Positions 43,975-54,417 of a stretch of DNA of 64,000 nucleotides are shown piece by piece; within the stretch, counting starts at the first letter, position 1; each line of letters opens with the position of its first letter. The position numbers and the translations under genes are program-made. Below the pieces are notes generated by a model that worked only from the letters and a program-made list of their open reading frames with translations, searched no databases and was not told the DNA's origin. Location of the stretch: the NCBI GenBank assembly GCA_947259995.1, contig CAMYOK010000002.1, forward strand, positions 1 to 64,000. Reading direction: 5' to 3'. This stretch comes from an uncultured Pseudomonadales bacterium (GTDB lineage Bacteria; Pseudomonadota; Gammaproteobacteria; Pseudomonadales; Pseudohongiellaceae).

Positions 43975-45735
43975 ATGAGAGTCGCATCAACCCTTTTAGG
44001 CCTCGCGCTATTCGCCGCCTGTTCCGAGCCAAACCAAACGGCAAGCCCACAGCCAGCAGCCGCTCCCACCCTCGTTGATGAGCAACTGCAAGAAGCTTGG
44101 GATTTAGGCTATATGGCTGCAGTGGCCAACCCCTATGCCACCGAAGCTGCGGCGCAGATGTTAGAGCAAGGCGGCCATGCGGTGGATGCAGCTATCGCCG
44201 CACATGCTGTCCTTGGACTAGTGGAACCAGAAAGTTCAGGCATTGGCGGCGGTGGCTTCCTTGTGGTCTACGAACAAGACAATCAACGCGTGCGTTTTTT
44301 AGACGGCCGAGAAACGGCTCCGGCTGGCGCCACCGCTGATATGTTTATGCGTGAGGATACTGAAATGGGTTTTCTCGATGCCTGGCAAAGTGGCAACGCT
44401 GTGGGGGTTCCTGGTGCCATTGCCTTATACAAGCTAGCGCATGACACTTATGGCAAGTTGCCTTGGGCAAGCCTGTTCGAACCTGCCATCACCTTAGCTA
44501 GTGAAGGCTTTACTGTCTCAGCAAAAATGGCGGGCTATTTACCTCAAATGGCACAGATCTCTCGCTTGGATGAAAACCCTGGGTCTGCCGAATACTTCTA
44601 CCCCAACGGGGTGCCCTTGCAAGCAGGCAGCACACTGCGCAATCCTGAATATGCCAACACCCTACAACGTGTCGCCGACGAAGGCCCTTCTGCCTTCTAC
44701 AGCGGAGAAATTGCCGCAGCAATGGCAGCAGCGGCGCAAGCTGGCCCAGAGCGCGGCACGATGACTGTGGAAGATATCGCGGGCTATACCGCTGTCGAAC
44801 GCGATGCAATATGCGGCCCATGGCGAGATCTTAATATCTGTTCAGCCACGCCTCCATCCTCAGGCGCCATGCAGATCATGATGGCAAACCTTTATGATGA
44901 ATTAGTGTCAGAGTCTGCCACACAGGAACAAAAGATAGCGGCATTTGTGGACGCGCAACGCATGTCCTACGCTGACCGAGATTATTACTTTGGTGACCCC
45001 GACCAAGTCGAGGTTCCTGTCGAGCAACTCTTAGACCCGCGTTACATCGAAGCACGCGGCGCTAATCCTACAGCACCAAATGCAACGCCAATGCACGGCG
45101 ATCCAGGGCTAGTGTTAAGCCAAGATAGCGCTGCCATATGGGCGCAGGACAGTACGGATGAAGCCGCAGGCACTACGCATTTCTCAATCGTCGACAACGA
45201 AGGCAACGCAGTCTCTATCACAATGACTGTCGAATCTCCTTTCGGCTCTGGACGTTGGGCCGCAGGGTTCGTGCTAAATAATGAAATGACCGATTTCGCC
45301 CGTGGCTTCGACGCCAATGCACCGGAACCAGCCAATATGATTCGTCCTGGCGCGCGCCCTCGCTCGTCGATGTCGCCGACCATCATTCTCGATTCTGACA
45401 ATGAACTTTATATGGTGACAGGCTCACCCGGTGGCAATTCAATCCCTGCATATACCGCTAAAACCGTAATGGGCATTGTGGATTGGGGAATGAGTGTACA
45501 AGAGGCTGTTAACTTCCCCAACATCATTGCCAGGGGCGATACGGTTAGAGTTGAGATTGGCCGTGAACCTGGCCAAACCATCTCCGAAGAGCTCACGGCA
45601 AGAGGATATAACGTGCAAGAAGTAGACGGAGAGAACTCCGGCCTACACGTTATCCTAGTCACTGACGATGGTCTTATTGGCGCGGCGGACCCGCGCCGCG
45701 AAGGCACTGTCATGAGCGGTAAAGTGGCTCAGTAA
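43975..45735 (+). CDS. ggt: Gamma-glutamyltransferase, lipoprotein form
   Basis: A 586-residue Ntn-hydrolase that cleaves gamma-glutamyl bonds of glutathione. Visible are MAAVANPYATEAAAQMLEQGGHAVDAAIA, GIGGGGFLVVY and DGRETAP. The autoprocessing site Thr lies in GTTHFSIVDNEGNAVS, with RPRSSMSPTIIL and GSPGGN beyond it. The ATG at 43975 gives a lipobox LFAAC, so the enzyme is anchored in the envelope. The longer frame from 43891 would hide that signal. Single gene. Confidence 0.95.
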   Translation: MRVASTLLGLALFAACSEPNQTASPQPAAAPTLVDEQLQEAWDLGYMAAVANPYATEAAAQMLEQGGHAVDAAIAAHAVLGLVEPESSGIGGGGFLVVYEQDNQRVRFLDGRETAPAGATADMFMREDTEMGFLDAWQSGNAVGVPGAIALYKLAHDTYGKLPWASLFEPAITLASEGFTVSAKMAGYLPQMAQISRLDENPGSAEYFYPNGVPLQAGSTLRNPEYANTLQRVADEGPSAFYSGEIAAAMAAAAQAGPERGTMTVEDIAGYTAVERDAICGPWRDLNICSATPPSSGAMQIMMANLYDELVSESATQEQKIAAFVDAQRMSYADRDYYFGDPDQVEVPVEQLLDPRYIEARGANPTAPNATPMHGDPGLVLSQDSAAIWAQDSTDEAAGTTHFSIVDNEGNAVSITMTVESPFGSGRWAAGFVLNNEMTDFARGFDANAPEPANMIRPGARPRSSMSPTIILDSDNELYMVTGSPGGNSIPAYTAKTVMGIVDWGMSVQEAVNFPNIIARGDTVRVEIGREPGQTISEELTARGYNVQEVDGENSGLHVILVTDDGLIGAADPRREGTVMSGKVAQ

Positions 45736-45756
45736 CAAAACTAAATCGAACTTGCC

Positions 45757-46389
45757 TCAATCTAGATCTTTGACTAGAGAAATAGCCCCACGTATCTGTC
45801 CGGCTTGATAGCCTAGCGCCAAGTCGTTCGGATACTTGCTACGAATCGCGCTGATGACTTGCGCGCTGACCTCACTTCCATGGCAGGTCAAACAAAGTGG
45901 TGCGGTGGCTTGCGCTTGCATATAACGAAACTGCCCATTGACGGTTTCTGCCACATTCAAACTGGCACCCGGTTCGCCCATCTGTTGCTTCTGATCGAAG
46001 TTCATCAAGACTTGTCGTTCCCAGTTATCGGGATTCGCAGTCTCGCTATTACGCGCTTTTAAGCTTACTCGGCTGACATCCCAACCAGTATCTGCACTAA
46101 GTTGCGCCGCGATCTGCGGCGCTTGCACTGCGCACACGTCGATTGCATTAAGTGGGCCGCCTTCAGTCATTGCCGTTTGCAGCGTGGGCAGCAAAGTGCC
46201 GACAAAACGTTGCGTGATTTGCGTGGCTTCATTGACCAAGGCAGGAGAGGCGAACTGCGGCATACCGGGTGTGCTGACAGGCGTTGCGGGCACACTATTG
46301 CTGGCGACTTGAATACTTGGTGCGCAAGCGTTCAACGCCACCGCAGCAATAGCGAGTAAGACTAGTGTTGGGCCAGTTCGATTCATCAT
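45757..46389 (-). CDS. DUF3365 (Tll0287-like) haem lipoprotein
   Basis: A 210-residue lipoprotein (lipobox LNAC at residues 18-21) with one haem c motif, CLTCH, near residue 172. It carries the DUF3365 features AIDVCAVQAPQIAAQL, RVSLKARNSETANPDNWER, and GYQAGQIRGAISLVK. Likely a redox or haem sensor or electron carrier facing the periplasm. It converges with ggt and is divergent from the ABC exporter. Confidence 0.9.
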   Translation of the reverse strand: MMNRTGPTLVLLAIAAVALNACAPSIQVASNSVPATPVSTPGMPQFASPALVNEATQITQRFVGTLLPTLQTAMTEGGPLNAIDVCAVQAPQIAAQLSADTGWDVSRVSLKARNSETANPDNWERQVLMNFDQKQQMGEPGASLNVAETVNGQFRYMQAQATAPLCLTCHGSEVSAQVISAIRSKYPNDLALGYQAGQIRGAISLVKDLD

Positions 46390-46585
46390 ATTTGCTCGCC
46401 ATATTGGCGCCTTATCATTGCTAGAGAGACGAATAATAGGCGCCTAAAGTGCTATGCTCCAGTCATAGTTCCCTATTTGTTGATCTAGCTCTAACACTTT
46501 TGTTGCTTGCTTGCGCTGACAATAACATGATGGCGATAGTCCCTTAGCTTCACCGCAAGAAACACTCTCATCATAGGATAGCGTT

Positions 46586-47329
46586 GTGCCAGAAACCTCT
46601 ATTGCACGATCCAAGCATGCGCATTCTCAAATAGTGCTGCAGGCCAAAAAGCTCTCCAAGTATTATCAGATGGGAGAGGTAAGAGTGCAGGCCTTGCACG
46701 AGGTTGACATGAGCTTGCATCAAGGCGAGTTGTTGGTGCTATTGGGAGCCTCTGGCAGCGGCAAATCGACGCTGTTGAATATTCTTGGTGGATTAGATGT
46801 CGCCAGTAGTGGCAGCCTGTTTTTTGGCTCACAAGAGTTGAGCAAAGCTAGTTCGAGTGAACTGACCCAGTTTCGACGCCAACACGTTGGTTTTGTTTTT
46901 CAGTTTTACAACCTAATCTCTAGCCTGACCGCACGCGAAAACGTTGCACTAGTGACAGACATCGCCACGGCCCCCATGCGCCCTGAAGAAGCCCTGGCCT
47001 TGGTAGGCTTGGAGTCTCGGATCGATCATTTCCCAGCGCAATTATCCGGTGGCGAACAACAGCGCGTGGCCATCGCAAGAGCCATTGCCAAACGGCCACA
47101 TATCTTACTCTGCGACGAACCAACGGGGGCTCTGGATGCTCACACAGGGCGTCTCGTACTGAGCGTTCTCGATCAGGTCAACCGCGAAACAGGAACCACA
47201 ACCGCCATCATTACCCACAATGCTGCCATAGGAAGAATTGGGGACACGGTCGTCCACATGAGTAGCGGAGAAATCACCAAGCGACTCTATAACGACGTAC
47301 GCGAAGACGTGGAGCATATCCAGTGGTAA
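46586..47329 (+). CDS. ABC transporter ATP-binding protein (MacB/LolD type)
   Basis: A 247-residue ATPase with Walker [10 protein letters not shown], signature [14 protein letters not shown], Walker [13 protein letters not shown] and a H-loop (ITHNAA). It works with the FtsX-type permease that overlaps it by seven bases. Start codon GTG at 46586, with GGAT just before it. It begins a rightward gene run that continues, with gaps of at most 23 bases, to 56849. Confidence 0.94.
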   Translation: MPETSIARSKHAHSQIVLQAKKLSKYYQMGEVRVQALHEVDMSLHQGELLVLLGASGSGKSTLLNILGGLDVASSGSLFFGSQELSKASSSELTQFRRQHVGFVFQFYNLISSLTARENVALVTDIATAPMRPEEALALVGLESRIDHFPAQLSGGEQQRVAIARAIAKRPHILLCDEPTGALDAHTGRLVLSVLDQVNRETGTTTAIITHNAAIGRIGDTVVHMSSGEITKRLYNDVREDVEHIQW

Positions 47330-49725
47330 ATAAAACCCATCACTTTATGCAGGCCTTGCATTGGCGCGCCCTGACCTACAAATTGCTACGCGAATGCTGG
47401 CAACTAAAGGGCCAGCTGCTCTCCATTGCCTTAGTAGTAGCCACCGGCATCATGACCGTCGTCACGATGCGCGGTAGCTACGACTCCCTAGTGCAGGCGC
47501 AGCAACAATATTATAACGACACGCGCTTTGCCGATGTGTGGACGAGTTTACGTCGTGCCCCCGAATCACTACGAGAGCAGATTCAAGCCATTCCCGGTGT
47601 CGCCTTAGCCGATACCCGTGTGAGCTTTCTTGCCACGCTCGACTTACAGGGGCTAGATGCACCTGCTCAAGGTCGTTTCGTTTCCCTACCGGAAACAGGG
47701 CGGCCAGCGCTCAATGATATTCGACTCCTACAAGGACGCTATGTGGAAGCTGGTGCCCCCGATGAGGTAATCCTCAGCGAAAAATTTGCCAATGCTAGAG
47801 CGCTCGCTCCAGGGGATGAGATTCGCGCCGTCATTAATGGCCGTGCCCGCGACCTAGACATCGTTGGCATTGCAATTTCTCCAGAGCACTCCTATACCGT
47901 CCCCCCAGGTTCCTTATTGCCCGAGGACGATCGCTACGGCATTCTATGGATGGGCAGACGGGCACTTGGCCCCGCATATGACATGGATGGCGCGTTCAAC
48001 GAAGCCTTTGTTAAACTGGCACCAGGCACTAATGAGCTTGCAGTAATCGAGCACCTAAATGACCTATTAGCCCCCTACGGCGGCTACGGTGCCTACGCGC
48101 GTCGTGACCAGGCATCGCACTTGATGCTGCAAGGAGAGCTCGACCAGAACCGCGTCATGGGCACGGCAATCCCTGCTGTGTTCCTGAGCGTCGCCGTATT
48201 CCTCCTCCACCTGGTGCTTGGGCGCATGATTACAACGCAGCGTGGTGAAATCGCCGTACTGAAGGCCTTCGGTTATCGTGACGCGGAGGTGGGGCGCCAT
48301 TTCATGACCTTTGCTCTCGTAGCAGTAGTGCTCGGCGCACTAGTCGGCACAATCGGTGGAATTTTACTTGGCCGCGTCTATATCAATATCTATCGACTGT
48401 ACTTTGACCTGCCAGACCTTCGTTACCAGCTCAGCCCAAGCTTATTGCTAATTGCCTTAAGCATCACCATGGGCGGCGCGTTTAGTGGCGCCATTGGCGC
48501 CGTGCGCAAAGCCGTTCGCCTACCTCCCGCCGAGGCCATGCAACCCGAGCCCCCTGCTCGTTTTAGACCCGGAATTTTAGAACGCTCTGGGCTTGCTAAG
48601 CTCTTGCCGGCCTCGGGACGCATGATTCTGCGCAACATCGAACGCAAACCCCTGCAAGCGTTTTTCTCCTCTCTCGGGGTGGCATTCTCGGTGTCCATAC
48701 TCCTAACGGGTTTGTTCATATTCGACTCGGTCAACCATATGATCGACTTACAATTTCGCAAGATACAGCGAGAAAACATCGCTGTAACTTTTTTGCAAAA
48801 CGTCAATGGGTCGGCACGGCATGACCTCCAACGCCTAGAAGGCGTGAAACGCGTCGAAACTTTCCGCACGGTCCCCGTCCGGCTGCGTTATCAACACTTT
48901 AGCCGTGAAGTCGCGATACAGGGAATGCAGAATGATGGCCAACTGCGCCGCATCATTAACGCTAACGGTACTGTGCAAACTCTGCCTGCGGAAGGCTTGG
49001 TACTTAGCCGCGTATTAGCGAATCGACTACGAGTTAGCGTCGGCGATACGCTTGCGGTAGAAATGTTAGAGGGCAAGCGTGCCCATAGCAGCGTTTTAGT
49101 GGCGGGAATTGTCGAAGACTACTTAGGGGTGTCATCTTATATGAATCTCGATGCCCTGCATCGCTTGAGCGGCGAATTCGATGTGATATCTGGCGCCTAT
49201 CTATCAGTATTGGAAACGCAACGTCCGGCTTTGTATCGAGAATTGAAAAACGTTCCTGCCGTTGCCGGCGTCGCCTCACCTTCTTCCATGCTCGCCTCAT
49301 TCGAACAAGAGATGGCTCAGAGCTTGTTCATATCGGTGGGCTTTCTTGTGAGCTTTGCTAGCGTCATCGCCGTGGGTGTCATTTACAACAGTGCCAGAAT
49401 AGCGCTCTCCGAACGCGGCAGAGAACTGGCCAGCCTACGCGTCATGGGTTTTCATCGCGCAGAGGTCGCCACTTTACTTCTCGGCGAACAAGGCATTATC
49501 ACTTTCTTAGCGATCCCAATTGGTTGGCTTATTGGGTATGTGCTCGCTTTTTCGATCGTGCAGGGGCTGCAAACCGATACATTTCGAATCCCCTTTATTA
49601 TCTCAGCGCGCACCTATTGGCTCTCTGCTCTCATTACTGTGATTGCCGCAGCCGCGAGTGCATTGGTCGTACGCCGCCGCTTAGATTCTCTCGATTTGAT
49701 TAGTGTGTTAAAGACACGCGAATAG
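47323..49725 (+). CDS. ABC transporter permease with two FtsX/MacB-type units
   Basis: An 800-residue inner-membrane protein. A membrane helix near residue 35 ([17 protein letters not shown]) is followed by a periplasmic MacB-like domain. A three-helix FtsX block lies at about 285-395, and the whole pattern then repeats, with the last FtsX block at about 665-785 ([27 protein letters not shown]). This duplicated form is typical of lipid- or peptide-exporting type VII ABC systems. Start is GTG in the end of the ATPase gene. Confidence 0.92.
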   Translation: MVNKTHHFMQALHWRALTYKLLRECWQLKGQLLSIALVVATGIMTVVTMRGSYDSLVQAQQQYYNDTRFADVWTSLRRAPESLREQIQAIPGVALADTRVSFLATLDLQGLDAPAQGRFVSLPETGRPALNDIRLLQGRYVEAGAPDEVILSEKFANARALAPGDEIRAVINGRARDLDIVGIAISPEHSYTVPPGSLLPEDDRYGILWMGRRALGPAYDMDGAFNEAFVKLAPGTNELAVIEHLNDLLAPYGGYGAYARRDQASHLMLQGELDQNRVMGTAIPAVFLSVAVFLLHLVLGRMITTQRGEIAVLKAFGYRDAEVGRHFMTFALVAVVLGALVGTIGGILLGRVYINIYRLYFDLPDLRYQLSPSLLLIALSITMGGAFSGAIGAVRKAVRLPPAEAMQPEPPARFRPGILERSGLAKLLPASGRMILRNIERKPLQAFFSSLGVAFSVSILLTGLFIFDSVNHMIDLQFRKIQRENIAVTFLQNVNGSARHDLQRLEGVKRVETFRTVPVRLRYQHFSREVAIQGMQNDGQLRRIINANGTVQTLPAEGLVLSRVLANRLRVSVGDTLAVEMLEGKRAHSSVLVAGIVEDYLGVSSYMNLDALHRLSGEFDVISGAYLSVLETQRPALYRELKNVPAVAGVASPSSMLASFEQEMAQSLFISVGFLVSFASVIAVGVIYNSARIALSERGRELASLRVMGFHRAEVATLLLGEQGIITFLAIPIGWLIGYVLAFSIVQGLQTDTFRIPFIISARTYWLSALITVIAAAASALVVRRRLDSLDLISVLKTRE

Positions 49726-49748
49726 ACGCTTTTTAGGAGATATTCGTT

Positions 49749-50948
49749 ATGAATAATTCAGCACAGTCATCAAAGGCTCGAATCAAGAGACGGGGCCTTG
49801 GGCTTGCGCTTTTACTTGCCATTGGGTTTGCTGCTTTTATCTCGATACAGCCCAGCCCTGTGCAAGTAGAGACCGAAGCGGTCATTCACAGAGCTTTACT
49901 GCTGACTGTCAACGAACAAGGCAGAACACGGGCCCAAGAACCCTTCACCATCGCTGCCCCCTTCTATGGCCAATTACTCCGCACTGACAAGATCGAAGGC
50001 GATAAAATCGCCGTTGGTGACGTACTAAATACGATTGCTGTTGCTCCCGAAAATTTACGTACACGCGCGGTGTTAGAAGCAAACTTAACAGCAGCACAAG
50101 CACGTCTGAGCGCAGCGCAAGCCAGTGTGGAGGAAACACAAAGTGTCTTGGAGCGCACTCGACAAGAACTGCGGCGCCGAGAGCGTTTACTCGCACAACG
50201 TCTAATTGGGCTAGAAGAACGCGATAGCTTCGCGCAAGCGTTTTCTGCTGCTCAGACACGCGAAGCCGCAGCGCAAGCAAATTTACAAGCGGCACGAGCC
50301 GAAACAGAAAGCGCCAAGTCCCAGTTAATAGGCATCGATGCACAATCCCCTACCGGCCTAGTGCCCATCATCGCCCCAGTGCAAGGCACCATTCAGCGAG
50401 TGTTCGAGAAAAGTCAGCGTATCGTTAATGCAGGCACCCCTCTATTTTTGATCAGCGATCGTGACTCTTTAGAGTTAGTCATTGATCTATTAACGCAAGA
50501 TGCCGTGAAGGTTTCTCCGGGGGATGAAATTCAGATCACCGGCTGGGGCGGCCAGCAGACACTACGCGGTCGAGTCAAATACATAGAGCCTGAAGCCTTT
50601 ACTAAATACTCGGCCTTGGGAGTAGAAGAACAACGTGTCAATGTCATCGGCGAGTTGATCGATCCTAACCCAGGCCTAGGCGCTGAATACCGTATCGAGG
50701 CGGCCATTGTCATCGCCGAGAAGGATAACGCTTTAACCATCCCTACCAGTGCATTGTTCCGACGTAATAATCACTGGCATACCTTTGTCGCTGCAGGAGG
50801 TGAAGCGAGCTTGCGAGCCATTGAGATTGGCGAACGAAGTATCGACTACGCCGAGGTATTATCGGGAGTTGCCATAGGCGATGAAGTCATTGTGTTTCCT
50901 TCCGATCTTGTCAATGATGGAGTAGAGATTCAGCGCATCGCCCAATAA
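49749..50948 (+). CDS. HlyD-family membrane fusion protein
   Basis: A 399-residue periplasmic adaptor with an N-terminal membrane anchor (GLALLLAIGFAAFISIQP). It has a barrel-sandwich half (GRTRAQEPFTIAAPFYGQLL), a long coiled coil (about 115-190) and a second lipoyl half (APVQGTIQRVF). It completes a three-part exporter with the two preceding genes. No outer-membrane TolC-like gene is adjacent. AGGAG at 49736-49740 is the ribosome site. 23 bases separate it from ackA. Confidence 0.92.
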   Translation: MNNSAQSSKARIKRRGLGLALLLAIGFAAFISIQPSPVQVETEAVIHRALLLTVNEQGRTRAQEPFTIAAPFYGQLLRTDKIEGDKIAVGDVLNTIAVAPENLRTRAVLEANLTAAQARLSAAQASVEETQSVLERTRQELRRRERLLAQRLIGLEERDSFAQAFSAAQTREAAAQANLQAARAETESAKSQLIGIDAQSPTGLVPIIAPVQGTIQRVFEKSQRIVNAGTPLFLISDRDSLELVIDLLTQDAVKVSPGDEIQITGWGGQQTLRGRVKYIEPEAFTKYSALGVEEQRVNVIGELIDPNPGLGAEYRIEAAIVIAEKDNALTIPTSALFRRNNHWHTFVAAGGEASLRAIEIGERSIDYAEVLSGVAIGDEVIVFPSDLVNDGVEIQRIAQ

Positions 50949-50971
50949 GCTCATTAAAAACAGGATTCGCC

Positions 50972-52126
50972 GTGCAATCGAACAATACTTTGCAGATCCA
51001 AAAAGACGATGTACTGCTGTGTAACGCTGGTAGTAGCTCGCTTAAATTATTAGCTCGGCAAGTTGGCCCAGCGCAAGACTCCTATGCCAATATCGTACAC
51101 TTTGATGGCGATGCCTTAGGTCTAGCCACCGCTTTAGAAAAAGCCTTAGAAAACCAAATACCTCCACGCGCCGTGATGCATCGAATTGTGCATGCGGGTG
51201 CAGTAACAGAACACGCACAGCTAATGGATTGTGCGACCGTGCAGCGTATTCGGCATTGGTCTGTCCTTGCACCGTTGCACAATCCTCTCGCGCTTAATTT
51301 GTTTGAAATTACTCGCAGCGCGTGGCCGCAAGTTCCCCAATACGCTGTGTATGATTCAGGGCTGTATGGCGAATTGCCACAAGAGGCGGCGCGATACCCT
51401 CTCCCAGCATCGCTCTCCTCTCAATGGCCTCTTCGCCGCTTCGGTTTTCACGGCCTCGCCCACCGTAGCCAATGGCGTACTGTTCATTCTGCCGTGCGGA
51501 AAGCAGGCCTTAGGACTCCAGAGCGTTTAATTAGTATTCATCTTGGCGGTGGCTGTTCAATGTCAGCCTGGCGTGACAATAGGGTCATCGATACTAGCAT
51601 GGGGTTTACACCCTTAGAGGGCATGATGATGAGCACCCGCAGCGGCAGCATAGACCCCGGCATCCTCTTACACTTACTGCAACAAGAACAACTAAGCCCT
51701 GCACAGCTAAACGAGATCCTCACAAAAAACTCGGGGCTCGCTGCGCTTGCGCCAGGCAACGGAGATATGCGCGCACTCATTGCAAACGACTCAGTGCAAG
51801 CACAACAAGCCATCGAACAATACTGCTATCAAGTGCGTAAACAGATTGGCGCCTTTATTGCGGCGCTAGGGGGAGTCGATGCCATAAGTATTGGCGGTGG
51901 AGTCGGCGAGAACCAGGCCTCGATACGCGAGCGAATTTTCGCACCGCTGCATGATTTAGGATTAATTTTCGACCAACAACGCAACCAGAGCGCAAAGGGC
52001 GTGTGTGCCTTACAACAGGCAAACTCAAAGTCCACACTATGGTTGACACCCGTCAACGAAATGGAAGAGATGCTAAGGCACTATAGAGCCTTGGAATCGC
52101 AATCGCCAAGAGGCTCCAATGAATAA
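50972..52126 (+). CDS. ackA: Acetate kinase
   Basis: A 384-residue kinase converting acetyl phosphate and ADP to acetate and ATP. Family motifs are LLCNAGSSSLKLL, RFGFHGLAHRS, SIHLGGGCSMSA, FTPLEGMMMSTRSGSIDPGI and GGVGENQ. GTG start. It overlaps the phosphoketolase-like gene by eight bases, so the acetyl phosphate made by that enzyme would be used at once to make ATP. pta is not present. Confidence 0.95.
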   Translation: MQSNNTLQIQKDDVLLCNAGSSSLKLLARQVGPAQDSYANIVHFDGDALGLATALEKALENQIPPRAVMHRIVHAGAVTEHAQLMDCATVQRIRHWSVLAPLHNPLALNLFEITRSAWPQVPQYAVYDSGLYGELPQEAARYPLPASLSSQWPLRRFGFHGLAHRSQWRTVHSAVRKAGLRTPERLISIHLGGGCSMSAWRDNRVIDTSMGFTPLEGMMMSTRSGSIDPGILLHLLQQEQLSPAQLNEILTKNSGLAALAPGNGDMRALIANDSVQAQQAIEQYCYQVRKQIGAFIAALGGVDAISIGGGVGENQASIRERIFAPLHDLGLIFDQQRNQSAKGVCALQQANSKSTLWLTPVNEMEEMLRHYRALESQSPRGSNE

Positions 52127-54407
52127 CGCGAAAAGCAAATGGTTGGCAGGTTATGGTGTTATTAGCCATAAGGCCGAAACTGTCGAGCGGGTTGAGTGTT
52201 TGGTGCAGCTGCTTGCCAGCAAGCAGCTCTGTAACACCGAGCAAGCTTGGCAGTTTTTTGCAGCCGCCGACAGAGTCGCCAGCATGGGCTTATGGACTAC
52301 GGTGCATATGACCTATGCTCAACAGGTGTATCTGGATGGACGCCCCATGCAAGCCGAAGACTTTAAGTTGGTGCCAGAGGGGCATACAGGGGGCGCACTC
52401 AATATGGTCCCAGCCTACGTCGGTTACTTACTTGCGAATGCCCTTAGCGGTAAAACACGCGCGTGGTTAATGGGTCAAGGACATTGTGTTGCGGCCATCG
52501 ATGCGCTCAACATCATGACCCGTAATTTGGAAGTGGAACAAGACAGCCGCTACAAATTCAATGACGCCGGTTTAAGTCAATTATGCCAAGACTTTTATAG
52601 TTATGAGATCGCTGACAATGGCGCAGCCGTGGCGCCATTGGGAAGTCACGTCAATGTGTACACCGCAGGAGGAATTAGTGAAGGTGGTTATTTAGGGTTT
52701 GCGGGCCTGCAGTATGTGCACATGCCTTTACCAGGACAAGAACTAGTCAGTTTTTTAAGCGACGGCGCTTTCGAAGAACAACGCGGTAGCGACTGGGCGG
52801 CACGCTGGTGGCGAGGCGAAGACACCGGCCTAGTGATGCCGATCATGATTGCCAATGGCCGTCGCATCGACCAACGCACTACGATGTCGCAATCAGGGGG
52901 GGTGGATTGGTTTCGTGATCATTTACGTCTTAACGGCTTTGAGCCTGTGGATATCGATGGCCGCGACCCCGCTGCCTTCGCATGGGCCATCATCACCATG
53001 GCCCTTGACCTTCAGCAACAACACCAAGAAATTCTGTCCGGTACCCGCGAGTACCCTGTTCGCCTACCCTATGCTATTGCCGAAACTGTCAAAGGTTTCG
53101 GTTTTCCAGGAGCTGGAACCAACGCCGCACACAACCTGCCTTTGCCAAAGAGTTGCGCCAACGATGACGAAAGCAGAGAGCTCTTCAACACCGGATGCGC
53201 GCGCCTTTTTGTGCCACAGGAAGAACTCAACAAAGCGCTAGCGACACTCAACTGCCACGCCGCACAAAAGCGGCAGAACGAAAAAGACCATCCACTGCGC
53301 AAACTACAGGTGTTAACTGCACGTATCCCGATGAGCTTAGAGTTGACCGGCAACACCTCCCCAATGGCGGCCATTGATGCGTGGTTCGTGGAGCTCGTAA
53401 AACAGAACCCTAGTATGCGAGTGCGCGTTGGCAACCCTGACGAAATGCGCAGCAATCGCATGAATAAGAGTCTCGACCTTTTAAAGCACCGCGTCACCTC
53501 ACCGGAAGCAGGTGTCGCAGAATCCTTGCAAGGATCAGTCATCACTGCGCTCAATGAAGAAGCCATCGTTAGTGCTGCGTTAGCGAATAAACAAGGTCTC
53601 AATCTAGCTGTTACTTATGAGGCATTTGCCGTAAAAATGCTTGGAGCGATGCGCCAAGAAGTCATCTTTGCACGGCATATGCTCGAGACAGGGCGTAGTG
53701 TAGATTGGCTCACAGTGCCAATTTTGCTGAGCTCTCACACTTGGGAGAACGGCAAGAATGAGCAATCTCATCAAGACCCAACGCTATGCGAGGCATGGAT
53801 GAGCGAGATGGCAGATGTGGCACCAGTATTCTTTCCTTTTGATGCCTACTGTGCGGTAGAGCTCATGCGCAGTCTTTATCAACAGACGGCAAAAGTCGCC
53901 GCGATTGTCGTGCCCAAGAACGTTACCCCCCTGCACTGCACACCGGAACAGGCGCGACAAGCGGTGCAAGACGGCGCGATCGAATTGTTTTACGATGAGG
54001 AACCAGAAATTCAATTACTCGCCATAGGCGCCTATCAACTGAGCGCCGTACTTAAGGTTGCACAAGAACTACATACATCTGGACGGCGCTGCTCTGTGGT
54101 CGCAATCGTTGAGCCTGGCCGTTTTCGTATTCCTCGCGATAAACGCGAGGCCGCATATACCCACAGCGACAAACAAATCTCGCGCATTATCTCTAAGGTT
54201 CAGACCCGTTTAATCGTCACGCATACACACCCAGAGATAATGACCGGTGTGCTCCGCCGCTTAGATACAGGAGCAACGCATACACAGGTGCTCGGCTACC
54301 GCAATCGAGGCGGCACATTCAATGTGCAAGGCATGCAACAAGCCAATGGGCAAAGTGCAGAGCAGATCTTGCGCAAAGCCAATAACATGCTCGATTCATT
54401 GGGTTAG
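52119..54407 (+). CDS. Divergent phosphoketolase-like thiamine-diphosphate enzyme
   Basis: A 762-residue protein of the Xfp fold. It has ThDP/metal-binding regions PEGHTGGALNMVPAYVGYLLANAL and SFLSDGAFEEQRGSDWAARWW, and a pyrimidine domain with EAFAVKMLGAMRQE. A C-terminal domain carries VVAIVEPGRFRIPRDKREA. Canonical Xfp cleaves xylulose-5-P or fructose-6-P with phosphate to acetyl phosphate. Several signatures differ from classical Xfp, for example EGHTGGAL in place of GPGHGGPA. Some databases call such proteins xylulose 5-phosphate 3-epimerase. The acetate kinase partner supports the phosphoketolase role. Confidence 0.83.
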   Translation: MNNAKSKWLAGYGVISHKAETVERVECLVQLLASKQLCNTEQAWQFFAAADRVASMGLWTTVHMTYAQQVYLDGRPMQAEDFKLVPEGHTGGALNMVPAYVGYLLANALSGKTRAWLMGQGHCVAAIDALNIMTRNLEVEQDSRYKFNDAGLSQLCQDFYSYEIADNGAAVAPLGSHVNVYTAGGISEGGYLGFAGLQYVHMPLPGQELVSFLSDGAFEEQRGSDWAARWWRGEDTGLVMPIMIANGRRIDQRTTMSQSGGVDWFRDHLRLNGFEPVDIDGRDPAAFAWAIITMALDLQQQHQEILSGTREYPVRLPYAIAETVKGFGFPGAGTNAAHNLPLPKSCANDDESRELFNTGCARLFVPQEELNKALATLNCHAAQKRQNEKDHPLRKLQVLTARIPMSLELTGNTSPMAAIDAWFVELVKQNPSMRVRVGNPDEMRSNRMNKSLDLLKHRVTSPEAGVAESLQGSVITALNEEAIVSAALANKQGLNLAVTYEAFAVKMLGAMRQEVIFARHMLETGRSVDWLTVPILLSSHTWENGKNEQSHQDPTLCEAWMSEMADVAPVFFPFDAYCAVELMRSLYQQTAKVAAIVVPKNVTPLHCTPEQARQAVQDGAIELFYDEEPEIQLLAIGAYQLSAVLKVAQELHTSGRRCSVVAIVEPGRFRIPRDKREAAYTHSDKQISRIISKVQTRLIVTHTHPEIMTGVLRRLDTGATHTQVLGYRNRGGTFNVQGMQQANGQSAEQILRKANNMLDSLG

Positions 54408-54417
54408 GGAACAGCGC

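Noticed and set aside
46399..46446. Two GGCGCC motifs flanking 26 bases upstream of the ABC exporter
   Set aside because: Six-base matches are weak evidence and no further symmetry was found.
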